In this document: one piece after another, positions 53,645-62,681 of the stretch
Layout: each line of letters begins with the position of its first letter
How positions within the stretch are numbered: position 1 is the stretch's first letter
NCBI GenBank assembly: GCA_030427485.1
Contig: JAUICG010000006.1
Span: 1 to 64,000, forward strand
Origin: Gammaproteobacteria bacterium
GTDB taxonomy: Bacteria; Pseudomonadota; Gammaproteobacteria; Pseudomonadales; Halieaceae
DNA length: 64,000 bases
Direction of reading: 5' to 3'
Position numbers and translations under genes: made by a program
Notes under the pieces: generated by a model
What the model was told of the DNA's origin: nothing
Seen by the model: only the letters and a program-made list of their open reading frames with translations
Databases searched by the model: none

Positions 53645-54982
53645 TCAGGACCCCTGCCCCACCGTCGCAGCGGCCGCCTTGCCGCGCTGTTCATCCACCG
53701 TAAACAACAGCAGCAACCCCAGTACAAAGAACACCAGCGTCGACAGCATCGCGAGCGGATAATTGCCGCCTGAAAGTTCGCTGATAGCGCCGTAGCTCAC
53801 CGGGCCGATAATCGCCGCTGCCCGGTTGGCCAGTCCCCACAGTCCGAATATCTCCGCATTGCGCGACGGGGGCGTCAGTTGCCCGATCAGCGCGCGACCG
53901 CCGGCCTGGGTGGCTCCCATCGCCAGCCCCATCAGGTTTCCGGCCAGCCACAGGTCGCCGGCTTCGTCGGCCGACAGGGTCACCACGATTGCGGCGATCC
54001 ACACCAGCAGTGCAACAGCGAGGCTGTGCACCGAACCGAATCGGTCCTGCGCATGACCGAACGCGAACGCGCCGATCGCGGCCGTCAGGTTCACCACCAT
54101 GATCAGCGTAATAAGTTGCTGCGTATCGAAACCCATTTCTTCCTGCGCATAGATTGCCGCCACGACCACGACTGTGGCGACCCCGGCCTGGAAAAGCGTG
54201 AGGCATTGCAGGAAGCGGAACAAATCGGGCATGTGCGCGGCATGGCGCAAGGTTGTTTGCACCCGGGTGAAACCCGCCTTCAGGTAGCTTACCCCGTCGA
54301 TAGCCGGCCCCGGCAGCGCGCGCTCACGCAACCAGATAAAAGTGGGACAGGCGGTTATCGCGAAAATGGCCGCGGTAATGAGCAGCGCAACCGGCACATA
54401 ATCAGTCGACGCCAGACCGCGATCACTCGCCCAGTTGATGTACAGGAGACAAAGACCCAGGGTCAGCAGCCCGCCAAAATAACCGAGGCTCCAGCCATAG
54501 CCGGAAATACGGCCCATGCCATCGCGGTGGGCGATTTCCGGGAGAAAGGCCGCGATCAGGTTCTCGCCGAGGGCAAACGCGACGGTCGCCAGTACGAGCA
54601 GCAGCATTGCGGGGACAACCTCGTTGGGACCCACCCACGCGAGGCCGGCGGTGCCGAGCACACACAGCACCGAGGATAACAGCAGATACCGTTTCTTCCT
54701 CGCCCGATGATCCGCTATCGCGCCGATAACAGGGCCCGCCAGCAACACGAACAGGTTTGCGGCGCCGATGGCGAGCGTCCACAGCAGGGTTGCCGTGCCG
54801 GGGGCCTGTTCATCCTGCGTCGCCGCGATGACTGCGACAAAATACGCACTGTATACCGTGGTCATAACCACGGTGGTGTATCCGGAATTGGCGAAATCGT
54901 AGAACGCCCAGGCCGCGAGCTCGCGCTTGCGCGCAGGGTGGGCAGCCGGCGTGGAGGTCGCCATGGAGTGGGCGTCTGTCAT
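53645..54982 (-). CDS. MFS transporter, UMF1 family
   Basis: Major-facilitator transporter, 445 residues, about 12 hydrophobic helices. Family marker: WAFYDFANSGYTTVVMT at the first helix, as in UMF1/Atg22-like transporters. Also present are the charged loop DHRARKKRYLL and GLAMGATQAGGRALIGQL. The substrate of these bacterial transporters is unknown. The next gene, for a glycerophosphodiesterase, is divergent, with a short 76 bp leader. Confidence 0.85.
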   Translation of the reverse strand: MTDAHSMATSTPAAHPARKRELAAWAFYDFANSGYTTVVMTTVYSAYFVAVIAATQDEQAPGTATLLWTLAIGAANLFVLLAGPVIGAIADHRARKKRYLLLSSVLCVLGTAGLAWVGPNEVVPAMLLLVLATVAFALGENLIAAFLPEIAHRDGMGRISGYGWSLGYFGGLLTLGLCLLYINWASDRGLASTDYVPVALLITAAIFAITACPTFIWLRERALPGPAIDGVSYLKAGFTRVQTTLRHAAHMPDLFRFLQCLTLFQAGVATVVVVAAIYAQEEMGFDTQQLITLIMVVNLTAAIGAFAFGHAQDRFGSVHSLAVALLVWIAAIVVTLSADEAGDLWLAGNLMGLAMGATQAGGRALIGQLTPPSRNAEIFGLWGLANRAAAIIGPVSYGAISELSGGNYPLAMLSTLVFFVLGLLLLFTVDEQRGKAAAATVGQGS

Positions 54983-55058
54983 CGGATTCTTCTGCTACTC
55001 CATTTACGCGGGCGACTCACAGGGGCTAGCATAAAGGGGTTTCCTCAAAAAGGTTGGT

Positions 55059-55859
55059 GTGTCTCCGATGAGTGTACTCGATATCGCGATGGCAGTCGTT
55101 GATGCAATCACAGCGGTCATACCCCGCGATACGCCTGAGCAAGTGGCGCTGGAGCGCTGCAAGCTCATTTCGCACCGCGGAGAGCACGACAACCGGGACA
55201 CCAGGGAAAACACACTCGCCGCATTCGAGCGGGCACAGGCCGCCGGTGTCTGGGGCATAGAATGCGATATTCGCTGGACCGCCGACCTCGTCCCGGTCAT
55301 TTGTCATGATCCCGGCCCGCGGCGCGTATTCGGCGAACCGGGCACGGTGCGCAGCCTGACGTATGATCAACTGCACGCCCGCGTCCCCGAGATACCGCGC
55401 CTGGAGGAGGTGATTCAACGCTTCGGCGGCACCACACACCTGATGCTCGAACTGAAGGCCGAACCCTGGCCCGAGCCCGACCGGCAGCGCGACATACTGC
55501 GTTCGCTGCTGGCATCCCTGAGGCCGGTAGCGGATTACCATCTGCTGGCGCTCGACCCCGCGATGTTCCGGTCACTGGACTTCCTGCCGAACGCGTGCTT
55601 TTTTCCGGTCGCGGAGACCAATGTGCAAACCATCAGTGAACAGGCCCTGGCGCACGGCTACGCGGGCCTGGGCGGACATTACCTGCTACTGACCAACGCG
55701 CTGAAAGAAAAGCACGATGCGCACGGGCAGCGTCTCGGCACCGGCTTTCCCGCCTCGAAAAACTGCCTGTTCAGGGAATTGAATCGCGGTATCGAATGGA
55801 TATTCAGCAACGACGCTGTCATGTTGCAGGGAATTCTGGACCGCCACCTGCGCCAGTAA
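55059..55859 (+). CDS. glycerophosphodiester phosphodiesterase family protein
   Basis: GDPD-family hydrolase, 266 residues. Catalytic features: ISHRGEHDNRDTRENTLAAFERA near residue 37 with His-Arg-Gly and the Glu metal ligand, IECDIRWT with metal Glu/Asp, and VICHDPGPRRVFG with the second His. Such enzymes free glycerol-3-phosphate from glycerophosphodiesters, a common phosphorus scavenging step. The frame begins at GTG 55059 (AAGG nearby) or ATG 55068. No secretion signal is clear. It ends before a bidirectional terminator. Confidence 0.85.
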   Translation: MSPMSVLDIAMAVVDAITAVIPRDTPEQVALERCKLISHRGEHDNRDTRENTLAAFERAQAAGVWGIECDIRWTADLVPVICHDPGPRRVFGEPGTVRSLTYDQLHARVPEIPRLEEVIQRFGGTTHLMLELKAEPWPEPDRQRDILRSLLASLRPVADYHLLALDPAMFRSLDFLPNACFFPVAETNVQTISEQALAHGYAGLGGHYLLLTNALKEKHDAHGQRLGTGFPASKNCLFRELNRGIEWIFSNDAVMLQGILDRHLRQ

Positions 55860-55872
55860 TACAGGACAAAAA

Positions 55873-55899
55873 AAAGCCGCGCTGTTACGGCGCGGCTTT
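55873..55899. terminator. bidirectional intrinsic terminator
   Basis: A 10-bp GC-rich stem (AAAGCCGCGC and its complement, loop TGTTACG) has eight U on the minus-strand transcript after it and three U (TTT at stem end) on the plus-strand side. It lies between the convergent glycerophosphodiesterase gene and the duplicated lipoprotein gene. The minus-strand reading is the stronger one. Confidence 0.85.
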
Positions 55900-55928
55900 G
55901 AGTATCCCTGGACAGGGAGTTGAAGCGG

Positions 55929-58565
55929 TTAGTCGAGACTGCCCTCGATAATCCAGTCGGCCCACCAGGCGTCCGCAGGGTCCGTACCCGGCTTGACCGC
56001 GCCAATGAAATCCGTGTTGTCGAACACAAAGCCCGAGCCATTGGCCACGGCGGGAATGCCAGGTGCCGGCACGTTCGCCGAGGACTCCATCAGCGCGTAG
56101 GCTGAATCCACGGTGAAATCACTTTCGCCGGCATTCGATGCGGAATCCGCCGCGCGCTTGTCGTAGTATCCGTCCAGACATGCCCCGGGAACATTCACCA
56201 GCGTGATGTTCGAGGGAACGGTGCTGTCGGTCAACACGGCATCATCGATGCGGATACAGCCGGTGTCGAAGTCCCGAACCGCCGAGTTATAGATACCGGT
56301 GGTCACCGCGCCGCGCAGTCGCATGCCCGGCTGTTGGCCGTTCTGGGACGCCGCGTTGTTGTTTACCGGTCCACCGAGCACCAGGATATTGGCCAGCACA
56401 GCTTCCGTCTGCGGAACGTAATCGGCGTCACTGGAGTTGGCCTCTATGCCGCGCGGATCGTTACTGCCAGTGGGTGCGGACTTGGTCTGGTTCTTGCGCA
56501 CGATGGCGTACTGGATATTACCCATGTAGCCCTCGTCGTAATCGATGTCATCGTCGTCGTTGTTGGTCAACACCAGGTGCGTGGCGTTGGCCGTACCACC
56601 GAACCATTCAATACCGTCGTCGAGGTTGCCGTGAACCTGGATGAAGTTGATCTCGGTACCGTAGCCGACGCCCTGCAGGGTCAGACCGTTGATCTCGTTG
56701 TTCGGACCAGCCACAAGACCACCCTCGGCGATACGCACATAGCGCAGGGCGCCGGAGTCATCCGCAGGATCGTTACCGCCGTAGTTGCCCACGATCGTAC
56801 CGCCCTCACCCTTGATGTTACAGACCGTGCCGGAGCCGTAGCATGCTCCGGTGCCGCCCTGACCGTACTGCGGCGCGAAGCCCTGGATGATGACGCCGCC
56901 CCATTCGCCCTCGCCACTGAGGTTGTCGTCGCTCAGGCTGCTGAACGTGATCGGCGCTGCCGGTGAGCCGACAGCGTGAAGTTTGGAGCCGCGGGTCACG
57001 ATCAACGAACCCGTATCGAATGCGCGAACGTTGACGCCCGGACGGATAGTCAATGTGACGCCCGCATTGCGAATCGCCTGCACATCGGCATCGTTGGCAA
57101 CGGTGACATTACCGGCACCTACGATCACCTCGCCATCCAGGCGCCACTCGACGCCGGCGACCATCGTGTAATCCTGGTCGATTCGACCGCTGATCGTACA
57201 ATTGCTGGCATCGTCGCTACAGCTTACGAAAGACGCGGGCTGAATTGGTTCCATTTCTGTCACGGTGCCGGGCAAGGTCCAGCCCTGCCACCAGCCATCG
57301 CCGTTGGGATCAACAGCGCCGATGAAATCGGTCTGCTCGAAGACAAAGCCGGAACCGTTATTCACGGCGTTGATCGTCGGCGCCATGGCCAGCTGCGCCT
57401 GGCTCTCCTGGATCGCCATCGTCTCACTGTAGGTCAGTACCAGCGCCTCCACATTCTCTTCCACATCGGGCGACAGTTTCTGGAACAGACCGTCTTCACA
57501 ATCACCGAGGAAGTTCTCCATCCCGATCACCGTGGGTACGATCATGGAGCCATCACCGCTGACGTCCGCATTGTCGATCCGCACACAGCCGATATTGAAG
57601 TTGCTGACCGCGCTATTGAAAATCGCGGTTTTGACCGCGCCGCGCAAGCGCATGCCAGGCTGCTCACCCTGCGAAGAATCCGCATTGTTGTTGACTTTGC
57701 CGCCTATGATCGTGAGGTTGGCCAGCACCGCTTCCGTTTGCGGCACATAGTCCGCATCGCTGGAGTTGGCCTCCACCCCGCGCGGGTCATTGGAACCCTG
57801 CGGCGCATCATTGACATTGTTCTTAGCGATGAGGGCAAACTGGATGTTGCCCATGTAGCCTTCATCGTAATCGATGTCGTCGTCATCGTTGCTGGTGAGC
57901 ACCGCATAGCGCAGGTTCGCCGTACCGCCGAACCACTCTATGCCGTCGTCGAGGTTACTGTGCACCTGGATGTACTCAAGCATCGTGCCGTAGCCGACGC
58001 CCTGCAGGGTAAGGCCGTTGATTTCGTTGTTCGGGCCCGCCACCAGGCCACCCTCGGCGATGCGTACATAACGCAGCGAACCGGAATTGTCCGCGGGATC
58101 GTTACCGCCGTAGACGGATACGTCGGTACCACCCTCACCTTCGACGTTACAAACGTCGCCGGTGCCGTAACAGGGCCCGGTATCGCCCTGTCCGTACTGG
58201 GGTGCAAAACCCTGCAGGATCACACCGCCCCATTCGCCCAGTCCGTCGTAGTTGTCATCCAGGCTGCTGAAGGTAATCGGCTGTGACGCGGAGCCTTCCG
58301 CCATCAACATGGAGCCGCGCGTAACCAGCAGTGTGCCGGTGTCGAAAGCGCGTATGTCGGTGCCGGGCTCGATCGTTAGTGTCACTCCCGCGTCACGTAT
58401 CGCCTGCACATCGCTGGCATTGCTGACCGTGCGGTTGCCGTCACCCACGGTGACCGTGCCGTCGAGTCGCCACTGCACATCGCTGGTCAGGGTATAGTCC
58501 TCGTCGATGGTCCCGGAAAGGTTACCGACAGAGCAGTCGGAATTGAAGTCGACGAAATCCGCCGG
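55929..58565 (-). repeat. tandem internal duplication in the lipoprotein gene
   Basis: Two units of about 1.3 kb within the lipoprotein gene, roughly 57270-58565 and 55929-57240 on the minus strand, encode near-homologous repeats. Several stretches are shared almost exactly at protein level, for example EINGLTLQGVGYGT, NDDDDIDYDEGYMGNIQ and DYVPQTEAVLAN. Substantial divergence elsewhere shows that the duplication is not recent. Confidence 0.8.
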
Positions 58566-58742
58566 GACGACCTGATTACAGTCTCCACCGCTGCTGGAGC
58601 CGCTGGAACTGCTGGAGCCCGAACTGCTCGAACTGCCGAATTCGTTGGTGATATTGACATTGTCACCGTCACTGCCACCGCAACCGACCATGCCGGTGAT
58701 TAGCGGCACCAGTAGAGCTGTAAACAACTTTTGTTTAACCAT
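55929..58742 (-). CDS. surface lipoprotein with two tandem beta-helix-like repeats, TonB-receptor partner
   Basis: A 937-residue lipoprotein. I chose the ATG at 58742, giving a signal peptide ending ITGMVGCGGSDGDN (lipobox), then a Ser/Gly linker. Two tandem copies of about 430 residues follow; each contains VQAIRDAGVTLTI or a near copy, GEWGGVILQGFAPQYGQG, NDDDDIDYDEGYMGNIQ, and EANSSDADYVPQTEAVLAN, and each ends near a GSGFVF-TDFIGAV motif. The acidic DDDDIDYDE stretch could bind metal. Repeated short strands look like a beta-helix. It lies 104 bp downstream of the TonB receptor and is likely its cotranscribed surface partner. Function is not known. Confidence 0.8.
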   Translation of the reverse strand: MVKQKLFTALLVPLITGMVGCGGSDGDNVNITNEFGSSSSSGSSSSSGSSSGGDCNQVVPADFVDFNSDCSVGNLSGTIDEDYTLTSDVQWRLDGTVTVGDGNRTVSNASDVQAIRDAGVTLTIEPGTDIRAFDTGTLLVTRGSMLMAEGSASQPITFSSLDDNYDGLGEWGGVILQGFAPQYGQGDTGPCYGTGDVCNVEGEGGTDVSVYGGNDPADNSGSLRYVRIAEGGLVAGPNNEINGLTLQGVGYGTMLEYIQVHSNLDDGIEWFGGTANLRYAVLTSNDDDDIDYDEGYMGNIQFALIAKNNVNDAPQGSNDPRGVEANSSDADYVPQTEAVLANLTIIGGKVNNNADSSQGEQPGMRLRGAVKTAIFNSAVSNFNIGCVRIDNADVSGDGSMIVPTVIGMENFLGDCEDGLFQKLSPDVEENVEALVLTYSETMAIQESQAQLAMAPTINAVNNGSGFVFEQTDFIGAVDPNGDGWWQGWTLPGTVTEMEPIQPASFVSCSDDASNCTISGRIDQDYTMVAGVEWRLDGEVIVGAGNVTVANDADVQAIRNAGVTLTIRPGVNVRAFDTGSLIVTRGSKLHAVGSPAAPITFSSLSDDNLSGEGEWGGVIIQGFAPQYGQGGTGACYGSGTVCNIKGEGGTIVGNYGGNDPADDSGALRYVRIAEGGLVAGPNNEINGLTLQGVGYGTEINFIQVHGNLDDGIEWFGGTANATHLVLTNNDDDDIDYDEGYMGNIQYAIVRKNQTKSAPTGSNDPRGIEANSSDADYVPQTEAVLANILVLGGPVNNNAASQNGQQPGMRLRGAVTTGIYNSAVRDFDTGCIRIDDAVLTDSTVPSNITLVNVPGACLDGYYDKRAADSASNAGESDFTVDSAYALMESSANVPAPGIPAVANGSGFVFDNTDFIGAVKPGTDPADAWWADWIIEGSLD

Positions 58743-58846
58743 GGTTTGCTTCCTGATCAAGTTAAAATTGAATGCAGACGGACTGCACTTTCTTCGCTTT
58801 TCCAAAAAATTCATGTCATCTCTCCACGCCGCGTTGTGAACAAAGA

Positions 58847-61800
58847 TCAGAACTTGTACGTCACACCCGCCTTGAAGAACCTCCCCAGGTTGTAGCTTTC
58901 AATGGTGTTGTCGTTCTGGGAGTATTCGACCTTGCTGTTGAGGATGTTCTTGATCGAGCCTTCCAGTACCACGTGCTCGTTCCACTCCTTTTCATAGGTA
59001 AAGTCCACGATCACGCGACTGTCTTCGTACTCGGGGCCGGTATTCGCGCCGCGGGAAACCCGGAATATCCGCTTGTCGAAATAGTTCACCAGCAGCGTGA
59101 ATTTCTGCTCGGTGGGATAGTGGTCCATGCCCACCTGAAGATTGCCGAGCCACTGGGACTGTCCCTGCAACTCACGGCCATCGGCGTTATTGCCTTCCAG
59201 TTCTTTCGACCTGGCGGTCAGGTCTACCTTGGAATCGATATAGGAGACGTTGCCACTGACGAAGACCAGGTAATCATTTGTTTCCAGTACATTCTTGGTC
59301 CCGTCAATCTCTATACCCCAGAGATCGGCGCTTTCCTGGTTGATAAAGGTGTAGGAATTTCTCGCTGCCGAACCGGACGCGTCCACGACCGCTTTTTCCA
59401 CGGGGTTGTCGATGGACTTGTAAAAGTAGGCGAGCGACACGCTTTCAGCGTCTGAAAAGTAATACTCCAGTCGCAGATCCGAGTTATCAATCGTGGAGAC
59501 CTCCAGGTCCGGGTTGCCGAAGACTCTCTCGTCGGTTTTGTCATCGTAGGTCTGCGCCTCGGAGCGCTCGATGATTCCCGGGTACGACACTGTCTGCGAA
59601 TAGCCGGCGCGAACCTGTATTTCCTCGGTAGGCCGCCAGGTCAGATTGACCGCCGGGTACCAGTCGTCGTAGTCCAGTTCACTGTTAACGCGTGGATCAT
59701 TCGGGTACTGCAGCTTCTGGTCGAACTTCTCATAGCGCGCACCTGCGAGCAGCGTCCAGCTTTCGCCAAAATCGGTATTGGTGGTGAGATAGCCCGCTTT
59801 TATCTCTTCCGTGGAGTTGTAGGAATCGGTGTCGGTAGTGTTGGCGGTCAACAGCACCTTGTTGATCGCGAAATTGTTGTACGGCAGTACCTCGTTCTCA
59901 AGACTCTGGTCGATGTTCAGGTCGACATCGCTGCCGAACTCGGTAAAGTCGATGCCGAAGCGGTACTGGTCGAAGGTCCGGTCCTTGTCGGACCACATCC
60001 CGCCAACCTTGATCTGCGTCGCACTGTTGCTGCCCCATTCCAGGTCAATCGAATAATCAGCACCCAGGTCCTTGCTGGTCTCCTTCAGCTTGGACCAGCG
60101 ACGCTCGAATGCGGAGGTTGACAGGAAGTCATTGAAGTAGGTATAGGTTCGACGATCCGGTTCGTCCCGCCGGGTTTCTGAATAGGCGCCGCGCCAATCG
60201 AGCTGGTGGATGCCGTGGTCAAAATCGAACTCGTTGTGACCGGTCAGGGACTGTGAGATGAACTCCCGCTCTATCCAGTCCAGCAGGTAGACGTCTATCT
60301 GGTTGTCTTCCAACTGCTCGATACCCGACTCCACCCGCGTGATGTCGTCGGTATTGTGCAGGTAGATCGTTTTGGCGGTGACCTCGTTGGCGGCACCGTA
60401 CTCGTAACCCAAGGCGCCGTAGCCGGTTATGGCGGTGGTCTCCTCGGATCGCTTGTAATTGCCTTCCACGCCCAGCGGGTCGGTCAGCTCCGCGTTTCCG
60501 CGATCCGCGGTCTTGCGGTCGAAATCGGCGGCGAGGTAGTAGCCCCATTCGTTGTCACCGGCGGGCAATCGGTCACCGTAGGCGACCGACACTTCCGTAT
60601 TGGGGAGGCCTGTCTTGTCACCCACCTTGTAGTCGTCCTGGAATTTGACGCCCAGCTGGGCTGCCTCCGCCGGCGAGGTGCAGCGAACAGGGTCGACGAC
60701 AGGATCACAGACGGTCAGCGTACGACCGCCGTCAGTTGCGGACAGCACACCGTTGGGCATCTCTCTCAGGCCGGTGTCATAGCCGGCCCAGTCACCGTTG
60801 CTGCTGGCGTAGCTGAGGATATCTGTACCGGTGGCTCCCGGGTTATAACCGAGCGACCCGCTGACCTGCAGAATCCGCTCATCGGGAATCCCCTTGGTGG
60901 ATATCTGGATAGCGCCGCCCGTGGTGGTTGCCAGCTGGTCGGCGGTGTAGGATTTCTGGATGTCGATCCCGCCGACGATAACCGTTGGAAACAGGTCCAG
61001 TTCCACTTCCCTGCGCTGTGTATCTGTACTCGGCATTAACAGGCCGTTGAGCGTGCTGGAGATGTAGCGGCCGTCCAGGCCCCGCACCGTCGCGTACTTG
61101 CGGTCGACGATGGCCACGCCGACAACCCGGTTCAGCGCGGAGCCTATGTCGCTGTCGCCGAAGCGTTCCAGTTGTGCCGCATCGATCGCGTTGGTGATGG
61201 AGACGGCGTAGCGCTCCACGCTGGCGGCATTTTCCTGCGGATTGAATACACCGAGTACAAACACCTCCTCGATAGGTTGCAGGGGTGCGGGGCCGGATGC
61301 GCCACCGGTAGCACCCGCCGCGCCCGCTGCGACTGCGGCCGGCGCTGCGCTGTCATCCTGCGACCGCAAAGTGACGGTAGCGTTGACCCCGATGTCGGCC
61401 ATCACGCGCACGTCGGGCACTGATACGGATTGATAGCCCGGGGCCGAGATCCCGATTACATACTCGCCGCGCGGGATCGCCAGCACGTATACGCCAAATT
61501 CGTCGGTGGTGGCGGCATAGCTGGTATTCTCCGCGGCAATAGTGGCGCCGGAAACCGCTGCGCCGGTGGCGTCAAGAATCTTTCCGGTAATAAAACCCTC
61601 GCCAAGCCCACCCTCGACACCAAACTTGCGGATTGCGACCTGCGGCTCGACACCGGCTTCGAAAGTCACCTTGATCTCGACGTCCTCCTGCTGGGCCGAG
61701 CTGAATTCAATCGGGAATTCGGTGTTGTCGTTGCGATCCACCAGGGTCAGTACGTGGTCGCCGGACGCCAGCGCCGCTTCGGCACTGCCTCTTGCATTCG

Positions 61801-61948
61801 TGGTTCCCAGATTGCGCTCGTCCAGGAACACCGTCGCACCGCTCAGCGGCGCATCGCCATAAAAGACCATCAGATACAGGTTGGCAGCCAGCACGGGTTG
61901 GGTTAAAAGAGACAGCGCGAGACCCGCGCATACTGCTATTCGTTTCAT
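58847..61948 (-). CDS. TonB-dependent outer-membrane receptor with carboxypeptidase-regulatory-like N-terminus
   Basis: A 1033-residue receptor. The signal peptide ends TQPVLAANL. Two Ig-like modules follow at about 25-100 and 115-200 (GKILDATGAAVSGATIAAE, carboxypeptidase-regulatory-like), then an Ala/Gly-rich linker. The plug includes LNRVVGVAIVDRKYATVRGL and the barrel ends GVTYKF, a typical C-terminal Phe. It imports a bulky substrate using TonB. Three PhoB-like half-sites upstream suggest phosphate control. It is followed by the duplicated lipoprotein, probably in an operon. Substrate unknown. Confidence 0.88.
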   Translation of the reverse strand: MKRIAVCAGLALSLLTQPVLAANLYLMVFYGDAPLSGATVFLDERNLGTTNARGSAEAALASGDHVLTLVDRNDNTEFPIEFSSAQQEDVEIKVTFEAGVEPQVAIRKFGVEGGLGEGFITGKILDATGAAVSGATIAAENTSYAATTDEFGVYVLAIPRGEYVIGISAPGYQSVSVPDVRVMADIGVNATVTLRSQDDSAAPAAVAAGAAGATGGASGPAPLQPIEEVFVLGVFNPQENAASVERYAVSITNAIDAAQLERFGDSDIGSALNRVVGVAIVDRKYATVRGLDGRYISSTLNGLLMPSTDTQRREVELDLFPTVIVGGIDIQKSYTADQLATTTGGAIQISTKGIPDERILQVSGSLGYNPGATGTDILSYASSNGDWAGYDTGLREMPNGVLSATDGGRTLTVCDPVVDPVRCTSPAEAAQLGVKFQDDYKVGDKTGLPNTEVSVAYGDRLPAGDNEWGYYLAADFDRKTADRGNAELTDPLGVEGNYKRSEETTAITGYGALGYEYGAANEVTAKTIYLHNTDDITRVESGIEQLEDNQIDVYLLDWIEREFISQSLTGHNEFDFDHGIHQLDWRGAYSETRRDEPDRRTYTYFNDFLSTSAFERRWSKLKETSKDLGADYSIDLEWGSNSATQIKVGGMWSDKDRTFDQYRFGIDFTEFGSDVDLNIDQSLENEVLPYNNFAINKVLLTANTTDTDSYNSTEEIKAGYLTTNTDFGESWTLLAGARYEKFDQKLQYPNDPRVNSELDYDDWYPAVNLTWRPTEEIQVRAGYSQTVSYPGIIERSEAQTYDDKTDERVFGNPDLEVSTIDNSDLRLEYYFSDAESVSLAYFYKSIDNPVEKAVVDASGSAARNSYTFINQESADLWGIEIDGTKNVLETNDYLVFVSGNVSYIDSKVDLTARSKELEGNNADGRELQGQSQWLGNLQVGMDHYPTEQKFTLLVNYFDKRIFRVSRGANTGPEYEDSRVIVDFTYEKEWNEHVVLEGSIKNILNSKVEYSQNDNTIESYNLGRFFKAGVTYKF

Positions 61949-62306
61949 ATTGGGTGTTCGCCTTGGCCCTGGAAATATTTGGTTGTGGTGAGACGCGTTT
62001 TTCAGACACCCGAATTAGGCCTCGGGCCTTACCTGATCGCGATGCGTACTCACAGAATCGATCTGCTTTCTATGGGCAGGCATCCTAGGCGCACTAGGTG
62101 ACAGTCTTGTGGCATTTGTGTTTCAGATTTATTAAACATTTCAGCGTTGCACCGCCGGCGGGGAACGCACAGCGCGCAAGGAGCCCTGGCGCGATTGCGC
62201 GACAATTCGAAGAGTGGGGAATGGGAGTGCCGCAGAATAAAGACGGCCGGGTGCGCGCTGCCAGCCTAACGGGGCCGGGTCACCCGCCGGCGGCGCGACA
62301 GCGAAA
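61949..62306. other. 358-bp gene-free region upstream of the TonB receptor
   Basis: This holds the receptor leader and promoter (62082-62126). The rest (62127-62306) is GC-rich with no convincing gene, hairpin terminator or repeat; the open frame at 62098-62334 crosses the Pho-box region and has no family resemblance. I see no terminator for the downstream end of the 62307 gene. Confidence 0.5.
62082..62126 (-). promoter_or_regulatory. candidate PhoB-type promoter of the TonB receptor
   Basis: On the minus strand three 7-bp units in 11-bp phase read CTGAAAC (62120-62126), ATGCCAC (62109-62115) and CTGTCAC (62098-62104), compared with the Pho-box consensus CTGTCAT/C. Exactly 10 nt after the last unit is TAGGAT (62082-62087), a 4/6 match to the -10 hexamer. 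The first two units match 5/7, so the site is moderate, but the spacing geometry equals that of the site at 62755-62799. Confidence 0.5.
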
Positions 62307-62681
62307 CTACAGGCGCAGGGTCACCTTGCTATAACCTTCGACGCAGGTGCTGCTGGCCAGGAAATCCTCCAGCTTGAGAGTGACGGCGGCGCTGTTGCCC
62401 CCGGAAGCGGCATCATCGCCCGCAGTGGAAAACACCAGTCCACCGTAATAGCCGACCGCCTGTGCGAGGATGTTGTCCCGCTCGGTCTCGTCGAAGCCGT
62501 CCAGCACCGTATGGGCTTTGGCGCCATACTCCTCCTCGCTGAGTTGGCCGAGCGACTGCTGCGCGAGCACACAGGCCAGTTTGCGCGACGCCTGGAACTC
62601 CTCGGGAGCGAAAGACAACGCAAAACCCGGTGTGGCGCAGGCGAGCAACGGGATCAGACAAATGTGAACAATGGCTTTCAT
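62307..62681 (-). CDS. small secreted protein, probable Pho-regulon member
   Basis: A 124-residue protein with a signal peptide (PLLACATPGFALS) and mature part SLGQLSEEEYGAKAHTVL. No named family. Two cysteines (one after cleavage, one in SSTCVEGY) might form a disulfide. A strong Pho-box lies upstream and in the same orientation; it is thus probably phosphate-starvation induced (inference from the box). It is 358 bp from the receptor gene, which has its own Pho-type promoter. Confidence 0.7.
   Translation of the reverse strand: MKAIVHICLIPLLACATPGFALSFAPEEFQASRKLACVLAQQSLGQLSEEEYGAKAHTVLDGFDETERDNILAQAVGYYGGLVFSTAGDDAASGGNSAAVTLKLEDFLASSTCVEGYSKVTLRL

Noticed and set aside
62098..62334. Plus-strand frame of 78 codons before the TonB receptor
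   Set aside because: It begins inside the Pho-type promoter, lacks a ribosome-binding site and overlaps the end of the neighbouring secreted-protein gene.
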